Source: Candidatus Omnitrophota bacterium (lineage in GTDB: Bacteria > Hinthialibacterota > Hinthialibacteria > OLB16). Taken from it: a stretch of 48,159 bases of DNA. The position numbers and the translations under genes were made by a program. The number at the start of each line of letters is the position of its first letter. The first letter of the stretch is position 1. This document shows positions 41,886-48,159 of the stretch, one piece after another. The notes beneath the pieces were generated by a model. That model searched no databases. It saw only the letters and a program-made list of their open reading frames with translations, and was not told the origin of the DNA. Location: assembly GCA_020632575.1 (NCBI GenBank), contig JACKFH010000030.1:1-48159 (forward strand), written 5' to 3'.

Positions 41886-42644
41886 ATGCGCGCCATCATC
41901 ATCGGGGCGGGACGAGGAAGCCGTCTGATGCCCACCACCGCCGACACCCCGAAATGTTTCGCGGAGGTGAAGGGGAAGAGAATTCTCGATTGGACCCTCG
42001 AGGCCTTTCGCGAAAACGGAATCGAGGACATCTGTTTCATCGGGGGGTATCGGATCGAATGCGTGAAAGAGGCCTACCCGGAGCTCACCTTTCGTCACAA
42101 CCAAGATTGGGAGAACAACAACATTCTCCTTTCCCTCATGCACGCGGAAGACTTAATGAACGAGCCGTTTATTTGTTGCTATTCGGACATCCTCTTTTCC
42201 TCCAACGTCGTGCGGGATTTGTTGAGAAAGGATGCGGACATCTCATTGGTGGTGGACACAGAGTGGTTGCAACGATACGAGGACAGGACCGAGCACCCGA
42301 GCGATGACGCCGAAAAGGTCATGGTGTCCAACGGCCAGGTGACTCGAATCCACCGACAGATACCCGAACCCGAGGCTTATGGCGAATACATCGGTGTCGC
42401 CAAATTCTTGGAACCGGGAGCTGAGACTCTTAAACGCTATTATCACGAGGCGCGCCGACAATACGCCGGAAAGCCTTATCGAGAAGCAAAGACCTTTGAA
42501 AAAGCCTACCTCATCCACTTGTTTCAGGAAATGCTGGAACAGGGTATCGAGATGGCCCACGTGGACACACCTGGCGAGTACATCGAGATCGACACACAAC
42601 AGGATTTTGATTACGCCCGTCAGAACTGGGGGGATTTCCGATGA
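41886..42644 (+). CDS. Nucleotidyltransferase (phosphocholine cytidylyltransferase/LicC-like)
   Basis: 252 aa, ATG at 41886 with AGGAG 6 nt upstream. The N-terminal NTP-binding signature is AIIIGAGRGSRLMP (3-16), followed by TPKCFAEVKGKRILDW and YSDILF, with metal-binding Asp. The C-terminal VDTPGEYIEIDTQQDF is characteristic of LicC-like and related NTP transferases that activate phosphocholine or a sugar 1-phosphate. The ATGA overlap with the MetE-like gene means coupled translation. No choline kinase or transporter is visible, so the substrate is open. Confidence 0.85.
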   Translation: MRAIIIGAGRGSRLMPTTADTPKCFAEVKGKRILDWTLEAFRENGIEDICFIGGYRIECVKEAYPELTFRHNQDWENNNILLSLMHAEDLMNEPFICCYSDILFSSNVVRDLLRKDADISLVVDTEWLQRYEDRTEHPSDDAEKVMVSNGQVTRIHRQIPEPEAYGEYIGVAKFLEPGAETLKRYYHEARRQYAGKPYREAKTFEKAYLIHLFQEMLEQGIEMAHVDTPGEYIEIDTQQDFDYARQNWGDFR

Positions 42645-43708
42645 CCCGCAAACTCTTTCCGACCTCGGTGGTGGGGTCCATGCCCCGCCCCGCTTTTGTC
42701 CGCGATCTGATCATGGCCGACCCTCCACTCGAGGCGGCTGAATTCAAAAGCAAGATGGACTCCGCGATCCGATACGTGGTTGCCCTTCAAGAACAGGCAG
42801 GCCTCGATGTCATCACCGACGGCGAATGGCGCAGGAAATCGTACATTGGGGTAATCGCTGAGTTGGCAGAAGGTTTTGAACTGGGAGTGAACGAATCGGA
42901 TGGACGCCCCTGGACAACAGTCGTTGGAAAACTGTCCCCAAAGAAACCAGGTTTCATCGCCGAAGAAGTTCGGTTTCTCAAATCGATCAGCGATCGCCTG
43001 ATCAAAGCCACTCTCCCAGCCCCCGCTCTCCTGGGTGAACGGATGTGGGATCCGGAGATGTCGAAGGACGCCTATCCCACGCGGGAGGAGTTCGTTCGCG
43101 ACTGTGTCCCCATCCTTCGACGTGAGGTCGAGTTCCTGATCGAGGCGGGCTCCGACATCATTCAGATCGATGATCCCCATCTCTGTCTTTTTGTCGATGA
43201 AGAAGTCCGCGCCAAATACGAGGACCCGGTCGGCGCTATGGACTTCTCGGTGGAGATGGTCAACGCGGTGGTCGAGGGATTCGATCGGGCACGGTTCGCG
43301 CTGCATCTCTGTCGTCGCGCGGGGGCGAGAGTGCGCGGCGAGAAGCGACACGCGGGCGGGTATGGGCCCATTCTCGAACATTTGAACCGCTTGGATTACG
43401 GACACCTGACCATGGAGTTTTCCACTCCGGAGGCGGGGGATTGCGATGTCTTCAAGGACCTTCGAGACGATTTCGAAATCGGTTTGGGTTGCGTGGGTGT
43501 GACGCCCGGGCAGGTCGACTCGGCGGAGGAGATCGCCAGCCGGGTCCGTCGGGTGGCGGAGCATGTCGACCCGAAAAGGATTGTCCTCAATCCCGACTGT
43601 GGTTTCGCGCCGGGTTCCGGTGCGGTGGTCAGCCTGGATGAAACCTACGAAAAACTGAAACAAGAGGTGTTGGCGGGAAAAATCCTTCGCGAGGAATTCG
43701 GGGATTAA
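42641..43708 (+). CDS. Core-MetE-like cobalamin-independent methyltransferase
   Basis: 355 aa, overlapping the previous gene by 4 bp. TIM-barrel of the UROD/MetE C-terminal family: SVVGSMPRPAFV opening, DGEWRRKSY, IIQIDDPHL. The zinc ligands of MetE are in place: His222 and Cys224 (LHLCRR), Glu259 (MEFSTP) and Cys320 (NPDCGFAPG). Full MetE has ~750 residues; this is the catalytic half only. Stand-alone forms methylate thiols from methylcobalamin or other donors rather than methyltetrahydrofolate polyglutamate. Coupling to a nucleotidyltransferase is unusual. Confidence 0.88.
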   Translation: MTRKLFPTSVVGSMPRPAFVRDLIMADPPLEAAEFKSKMDSAIRYVVALQEQAGLDVITDGEWRRKSYIGVIAELAEGFELGVNESDGRPWTTVVGKLSPKKPGFIAEEVRFLKSISDRLIKATLPAPALLGERMWDPEMSKDAYPTREEFVRDCVPILRREVEFLIEAGSDIIQIDDPHLCLFVDEEVRAKYEDPVGAMDFSVEMVNAVVEGFDRARFALHLCRRAGARVRGEKRHAGGYGPILEHLNRLDYGHLTMEFSTPEAGDCDVFKDLRDDFEIGLGCVGVTPGQVDSAEEIASRVRRVAEHVDPKRIVLNPDCGFAPGSGAVVSLDETYEKLKQEVLAGKILREEFGD

Positions 43709-43732
43709 TCCACAAAGGGGGGCTTCTTTTAG

Positions 43733-44701
43733 GTGACCCAGTCCGACGGTTTACTTTGGGGTTATCAACTCGATGGTGAGGGTGGGGGGATGCGATTCGA
43801 GTCCGTCCCCGTCCCCAGTTCGAACGATAGGGTGATTTGGTCGCATTGGGATCGAAACCACCCGAACACCAAGCGGTGGATCCGGGAGGAGTCGGGACTG
43901 GATCCGCTCATCTCGGAGGCGATGCTGGTTGAGGAGAGCCGTCCAAGGTGTCTCGCGACCCGTGAGGGATTCTTCGCCATCCTCCGTGGAGTGAACCTGA
44001 ATCCAGGCGCCGATCCGGAGGATATGGTTTCCGTGCGTTTGTGGATCGACCCAAATCGTATCATCACCTTGAGAGGGCCTAGGGTGATGGCCATCCAAGG
44101 GATCGCAAACGAGTTCGACAAGGGGACAGGGCCGAGAGATGTTGGCGAATTGCTGGCGGAACTGACCGCGGCACTGATCGAGAGGATGGGGCCGGTCCTC
44201 GATGACCTCAACGACCGTGTGGATGACATGGAGGAGCAGGTGGTTTCCTCCCAAAAAGGAGAACTGCGATCCCAGCTTGGTCAACTCCGTCGGACCGCCA
44301 TTACGCTCCGTCGTTACCTTTCCCCTCAAAGGGAAGTCTTATCCCGTCTTCAGACCGAAAGAATCGAATGGCTGTCCGAACTTAATCGAAACCGGATCCG
44401 TGAGGCAATGGACCGGTTGACACGTTACATCGAGGATCTCGACGCCATCCGCGAACGAGCGGCGGTGACCCAGGAAGAGTTGGCTGGAATCCTTTCGGAG
44501 CAGATGAATTCGAGGATGTACCTTCTTTCATTGGTGGCCGGAATCTTTCTGCCCCTCGGGTTGTTGACCGGACTATTGGGAGTCAATGTGGGAGGGATCC
44601 CGGGAACGGAGAACGAATGGGGGTTCGTCTTCGTCTGCGGGCTACTATTCGTCCTCGCACTATTCGCCGCGTGGGGGCTTAGGCGGTGGAAGTTTTTCTA
44701 G
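43733..44701 (+). CDS. CorA/ZntB-family divalent cation transporter
   Basis: 322 aa with GTG start at 43733, GGGGGG upstream. A cytoplasmic alpha/beta domain and long helices (IERMGPVLDDLNDRVDDMEEQV) are followed by two C-terminal transmembrane helices (MYLLSLVAGIFLPLGLLTGL and FVFVCGLLFVLALFAAW). The pore signature is GVNVGGIPG, the ZntB-type variant of CorA's GMN. It likely moves Zn2+, Mg2+ or related ions across the inner membrane. Starts 24 bp after the MetE-like gene. Confidence 0.92.
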   Translation: MTQSDGLLWGYQLDGEGGGMRFESVPVPSSNDRVIWSHWDRNHPNTKRWIREESGLDPLISEAMLVEESRPRCLATREGFFAILRGVNLNPGADPEDMVSVRLWIDPNRIITLRGPRVMAIQGIANEFDKGTGPRDVGELLAELTAALIERMGPVLDDLNDRVDDMEEQVVSSQKGELRSQLGQLRRTAITLRRYLSPQREVLSRLQTERIEWLSELNRNRIREAMDRLTRYIEDLDAIRERAAVTQEELAGILSEQMNSRMYLLSLVAGIFLPLGLLTGLLGVNVGGIPGTENEWGFVFVCGLLFVLALFAAWGLRRWKFF

Positions 44702-44810
44702 CGTTCCGGTAATCAGTCCTCTTTTTTCCTCAATCAGTCTTTACTCCAAGTTCCATTTTATGTAAGGATAAAAAAATCATTCTAAACCGTTTCAGAAGCG
44801 AGGTTCCTTC

Positions 44811-45512
44811 ATGCTTAGTCGAAAAGGGTTTACGCTTATCGAACTCCTGATCGTGATCGCCATCATCCTGATTCTGATCGCCATCGCCCTCCCAAATTTC
44901 CTAAACGCCCAGATTCGGGCGAGAGCCACGAAAGCAACGGCCGAACTGCGAAGCATCGGCACCGCCCTCGAGGCTTACTATTTGGATTGGGGGGTGTACC
45001 CAGGTGAAAACGAGTCCACTTGGTCCGAGCAAAGCGCCAACGAGCATGGACTGAAGAGATTGACCACGCCCATTTCGTACATCACCTCCATTCCGGAGGA
45101 TCCCTTTCCGGCGAAACTCAACGCCAACTACGATGTTGGGGAGCTCCGGGTCTACTATGGAGGAGGTTGCTGGACGAAGGATCTTCCTTACGCGCTGACC
45201 AGATCTGGTCCGATCTACGCCGTTTGGAGTCGAGGCCCCGCCGAAACTTCGGGGGGTATTCGCGCGACAGTCGTTAATGTGAACCCTTATGGTGGGGAAA
45301 TCGTTTCTTATAGTCCGACCAATGGCACAAAGAGCGTGGGGTCCATCCACCTGTTCGCGGGAGAGGGCGTGTGGTGGGGTTTGAACACGGAAGAAAGTTC
45401 AACCAGCAATATCTGCGACCCGAAGAAACTGAAAGACCCAAGCCTGATGGTGGGACTCATGGTCGACAAAAAGGTCTACTACGGAACTCGGCCGCCGAAT
45501 TCTTGGCAGTGA
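44811..45512 (+). CDS. Type II secretion/type IV pilin-like pseudopilin
   Basis: 233 aa, ATG at 44811 with GAGG upstream. Prepilin peptidase site RKG|FTLIELLIVIAII at residues 4-17: cleavage is after Gly6 and the first mature residue is Phe, followed by Glu at +5. The hydrophobic helix ALPNFLNAQIRARA leads into a globular domain with LRSIGTALEAYYLDWGVYP, the usual GspG-like pattern. It may be a minor pseudopilin or a stand-alone secreted pilin-like protein; no secretion ATPase is nearby. The last genes before it are unrelated. Confidence 0.9.
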   Translation: MLSRKGFTLIELLIVIAIILILIAIALPNFLNAQIRARATKATAELRSIGTALEAYYLDWGVYPGENESTWSEQSANEHGLKRLTTPISYITSIPEDPFPAKLNANYDVGELRVYYGGGCWTKDLPYALTRSGPIYAVWSRGPAETSGGIRATVVNVNPYGGEIVSYSPTNGTKSVGSIHLFAGEGVWWGLNTEESSTSNICDPKKLKDPSLMVGLMVDKKVYYGTRPPNSWQ

Positions 45513-45735
45513 GTCTTTCGTCGATCGGTCCAGATCCTTCCTGTGTGAGTCCGATCTGAGCCAAAGTTCTTGGATTTTGGGATAACGCCCCTCTGATTGG
45601 CTTGACCCTTTCTTCTTTTGTGACACCGGATGGGATAGATTCTGAAAGACTTTATTCAGATTCGGCTAAATCTTGAGTTTTCAAGAGCCTAGGAATCCAC
45701 AATTCAGAAAAAGAGAAGAAAAGAAAAAAAAGTCC

Positions 45736-45764
45736 TTGACTTCCCGGAGGGGGCAGAATAAAGT
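45736..45764 (+). promoter_or_regulatory. Promoter of the degraded PEP-CTERM copy, in a 489-bp gap
   Basis: TTGACT (45736-45741), 17-bp spacer, TAAAGT (45759-45764). Its predicted leader is ~230 nt. The rest of gap 45513-46001 is AT-rich, has a TCTGAA/TTCAGA hairpin near 45642, and a stretch near 45905-45940 that matches the leader of the intact copy (~47137-47165). Confidence 0.6.
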
Positions 45765-46001
45765 TCCCATGGCTGTGTAGCATTTGATTGTAGTTATGAG
45801 GGTTTCTTTAGGCTTCATTGTCTGGACGTTTAATTTCGTGATTTCGTTTGTTTCCTAAAGAAGATCCGGCTTTTATTTTTGTTTAATTTTGGCTCTGCAT
45901 TTTAATTGATCTCAATTTCTGGTTCGTTGTGACTGCTATCTAGAAGACAAAGAGACGGCCCCCAAAGTCTCTGTGATAAGTTATTAACAGGAGAACGAAT
46001 C

Positions 46002-46788
46002 ATGAAAAAAACTTGTATGGCAATCTGGTTAGTGTGTTTGGCTGTCTTGTTCACATCGGGTGTGGCTGCAAACGCCCCAAGCGGCGATTGGTGGGATCAA
46101 ACGTATTCTTGGTGTCCCGACCCACTCAATGATCATAATGGGAATTCAATTTTCAATCATTAGGGATGGGACATGCTCTTGTCGAAGGATATCTTGTGGT
46201 GAAAGTAGACACCACAGTTTCGATATCTACAGTGAGACCGGCGGTGATACCTATAGACCATTATTGACGTTCTCTCCTGGGGACCTCTACATCAATGTTG
46301 GTGGCATGTTCCAGAACGGGGACGGAAAGGTTTGGGGAATTGCAGCACTCCCCATTCCACCGATCTAACAAAAGATCCGTCCGATGGACCATGGACAGCC
46401 AATGTCAGCAGCGGGATCTTTAGGAGGATTCATTCGCCACGGGCACTACGAAGATTATCAGAATCACGCTTTTGGAATTGCCCTGATGACGGTGACGGAG
46501 ATGATTCCTGAACAGTTACCCAACCTCATTATGAGCGGAAATGAGGTAATCGAGCGCCGATAGTGGATTCCACTACGATGCTGCTTCCAGGATTACTACT
46601 ACTTTGTTATGTGTCAGCGAACTCGGCTTCACCTGGTTACTCTACAAATCAGCATCCAAATGACTTGGGCTATGGAATGCGGCAACGATTTGGTCGAATG
46701 CAAGGTCGTTCCTGAGCCGACAACGGTTGCCTTGATCAGCTGCGGAGTCGCCGCGATGGCTCAACGCAAAAGAAGGCGTCAGGTTTAA
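46002..46788 (+). pseudogene. Frameshifted PEP-CTERM gene, decayed tandem copy
   Basis: The gene starts like a normal one (ATG at 46002, AACAGGAG upstream, signal peptide MKKTCMAIWLVCLAVLF), then matches the intact downstream gene in pieces. SWCPDPLNDHN matches FNWCPDPINDR. The frame then closes at a TAG at 46161. FQSLGMGHALVEGYLVVKVD continues the homology in another frame from 46151. SPGDLYINVGG appears in a third frame near 46270, and the tail AMECGNDLVECKVVPEPTTV with AAMAQRKRR appears in yet another frame, ending at 46788. At least three frame changes and several stops separate these parts. The intact relative is at 47222-48097. Confidence 0.88.
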
Positions 46789-46816
46789 TACGCGAACAAG
46801 AAAACAAGACAACGAA

Positions 46817-46865
46817 CCTAGAAATTCTAGGATTTTTTGGGCTGGAGCGATCCAGCCCTTTTTTT
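46817..46865 (+). terminator. Double intrinsic terminator after the pseudogene
   Basis: A palindrome CCTAGAA-A-TTCTAGG (46817-46831) with a T6 tail, then GGGCTGGA-GCGA-TCCAGCCC (46839-46858) with a T7 tail. The same sequence follows the intact copy. Confidence 0.85.
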
Positions 46866-46973
46866 GTTTGGAGGGTCTTGTCAAATCCAGATCAGGTTTA
46901 AATCGATGGAAGGATGGAATACTTCATCATGAAATTGGCTTCTAAAGAGATTCTCCCTTTCAAAAAAAATCGA

Positions 46974-47002
46974 TTGACATTTAGTTTGGAACCAAGTACA
47001 GT
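46974..47002 (+). promoter_or_regulatory. Promoter of the intact PEP-CTERM copy, in a 433-bp gap
   Basis: TTGACA (46974-46979), 17-bp spacer, TACAGT (46997-47002). The predicted leader is ~210 nt. Apart from this, the terminator at its start and the conserved leader stretch near 47137-47165, I see nothing else in 46789-47221. Confidence 0.7.
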
Positions 47003-47221
47003 ATTAATGTGTTCAGCGGTTTCACCGCTTTGAATTTGATTTGAATTGAATAGGCTTCTCACATATTGAATTGGTTTTAATTTGGTGTGGTGATGGCTCG
47101 TGTGAGCTGTCCCAATGTTATTCTGTAGGCTCTGTTATTCTAATTTCAGGTTCGTTGAAACTACTAAGCTGAATCCATAGCACTCATGTGCATGGTATTT
47201 GGTGACTCTGGAGAACGAATC

Positions 47222-48097
47222 ATGAAAGTCCTTGCCCAATTACTTTTTACCTGCGTTTTCATTTTTGTTTTCTTCTCAACAACCGCGATGGCAACACCTC
47301 CTGCTCCGACTTGGTTGGATCATGATGGGTTCAATTGGTGCCCCGATCCCATAAATGACCGGTCGGGCGGCCCCGATTTCGAAACTTACGGAATCGGAGC
47401 GAAGATAGTGGGCACGACACTCATTGTGATCGTGGAAACCAACTTTCCCTGGACCGGAGTTGGCCCGGGCGTTGGCACCGATTCGTATGGCGAATCGATC
47501 TTCTCGCCTGGAGATCTCTACATCAATGTCGGCGGAAAATTTCAGGATGGCGCGGGGCTGTTCGGCGAAAACACCGGAGGAACCGTGTATGGCATCGCGA
47601 CGACGAATCACGGCGATGTTCAAGATGAAGACAGCCCGGAATCGCCCAAGAAAGACACCTCTGGGGCGCTGCCAGATCCTCTCGCATGGACCCCTGTAAC
47701 TGTGGGCAGCCTCTACAAAGTTGGAGATTCAAGCCAGCGTATGTTCGCAACAGGAACGTACGAAGGGTATAGTGGAACGGTGCCCGGCGATGGAGGAACC
47801 GATCCATACGGTAGGGGTAACAATTATCCAACCCTCATCCGGAATGGGATGCTTGTGACTAACACGTCAACTGTGGCTTTCGCGACCCATGCGACTGCGC
47901 CAAAATATCAATACCAATACACCGTGGATGTGAGTTATATCGGCCTGACACATGGTGAGTACCAACTTTTTTGGGCCATGGAATGCGGCAACGATGGAGC
48001 CGAATGGAATGGTGAGGTGCCTGAGCCCTCAACTGTAGCCTTGGTCGGCGCTGGCGTCGCCGCGATGGCTCATCGGAGAAGGAATCGCCACGCGTAA
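47222..48097 (+). CDS. PEP-CTERM sorting-domain exported protein, intact copy (291 aa)
   Basis: Start at the ATG at 47222, preceded by TGGAGAACGAATC, identical over 12 bases to the context of the decayed copy. Signal peptide 1-25 (LLFTCVFIFVFFSTTAMA). The mature domain has WLDHDGFNWCPDPINDRSGG, IFSPGDLYINVGG and VYGIATTNHGDVQDED, and near the end LTHGEYQLFWAMECGNDGAE. The tail is EVPEPSTVALVG, GVAAMA, RRRNR. The domain looks like an all-beta surface module; I do not know its function. It is the functional member of a tandem pair, with its own promoter. Confidence 0.88.
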   Translation: MKVLAQLLFTCVFIFVFFSTTAMATPPAPTWLDHDGFNWCPDPINDRSGGPDFETYGIGAKIVGTTLIVIVETNFPWTGVGPGVGTDSYGESIFSPGDLYINVGGKFQDGAGLFGENTGGTVYGIATTNHGDVQDEDSPESPKKDTSGALPDPLAWTPVTVGSLYKVGDSSQRMFATGTYEGYSGTVPGDGGTDPYGRGNNYPTLIRNGMLVTNTSTVAFATHATAPKYQYQYTVDVSYIGLTHGEYQLFWAMECGNDGAEWNGEVPEPSTVALVGAGVAAMAHRRRNRHA

Positions 48098-48127
48098 ATA
48101 GCGAAGAAGAAAATACAAGACAACGAA

Positions 48128-48150
48128 CCTAGAAATCTCTAGGATTTTTT
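48128..48150 (+). terminator. Terminator of the intact copy (second hairpin cut by window end)
   Basis: CCTAGA-AATC-TCTAGG (48128-48143) followed by T6, then GGGCTGGAG as in the pseudogene's double terminator; the rest lies outside the window. Confidence 0.75.
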
Positions 48151-48159
48151 GGGCTGGAG

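Noticed and set aside
42620..43663. 347-codon minus-strand frame
   Set aside because: Antisense to the MetE-like gene, whose zinc ligands are intact.
1..48159. CRISPR array, insertion sequence or prophage
   Set aside because: No regularly spaced direct repeats, no transposase or integrase frame; repeats seen are short palindromes in gaps.

Overview
The window is a chromosomal stretch from a Gram-negative-type bacterium, moderately GC-rich over most of its length and clearly more AT-rich in the last 3 kb. Six loci (five intact or partial, one decayed) encode exported proteins; five of them keep a short PEP-CTERM sorting tail and the sixth is cut by the window edge before its C-terminus. There is also a type II pseudopilin, several large secreted carbohydrate-active proteins, a sialidase-like beta-propeller, many two-component sensors and two families of palindromic intergenic repeats. 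This mix fits uncultured surface-polysaccharide-degrading lineages of the PVC/FCB or Hydrogenedentota/Sumerlaeota kind. No marker in the window fixes the phylum, so that placement is inference. I see no transposase, integrase, phage gene, CRISPR array or rRNA.

Layout. Positions 1-3282 (minus) hold four exported surface proteins; the three complete ones end in near-identical PEP-CTERM tails, and two of them share a duplicated upstream leader. Positions 3283-3750 hold a good promoter and a compact three-way-junction structure that may be an RNA. A voltage-gated K+ channel with a C-terminal zinc ribbon lies at 4319-5182 (plus). Positions 5215-13025 (minus) form one operon transcribed from a strong promoter at 13046-13074: FlgN-like chaperone, PAS histidine kinase, NtrC-type sigma-54 activator, a giant acidic membrane-anchored TPR protein, and GDP-mannose 4,6-dehydratase. 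Positions 13134-25224 carry secreted or periplasmic enzymes (propeller/helical protein, esterase, two glycosidase-like proteins, purple-acid-phosphatase-like enzyme), a Trm112-like protein and a beta-CASP metallo-beta-lactamase RNase-like protein.

Positions 25574-31570 hold two histidine kinases, an SGNH-hydrolase-like protein that lacks its catalytic Asp-His, a sialidase-like propeller and two small zinc-ribbon proteins. A cohesin-like EF-hand protein (31659-32681) lies just downstream of tRNA-Leu(CAA). Two tandem paralogous small CxC exported proteins follow (32955-33973). A tightly overlapping minus-strand operon encodes radical SAM/SPASM protein, GT2 and GT4 (34220-37640).

The plus-strand block 38593-44701 encodes a TPR/zinc-ribbon/methyltransferase fusion, an aldehyde dehydrogenase of the 2,5-dioxovalerate type, a nucleotidyltransferase, a MetE-core-like protein and a CorA/ZntB transporter. 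A pseudopilin (44811-45512) leads into a tandem duplication of a PEP-CTERM gene: the first copy (46002-46788) is a frameshifted pseudogene and the second (47222-48097) is intact, each with its own promoter and terminator.

Taken together, the window reads as a cell-surface and exopolysaccharide region: exported anchored proteins, glycan synthesis (gmd, GT2, GT4), glycan breakdown, and sensors that could control them. The exosortase expected to process the PEP-CTERM proteins is not in the window.
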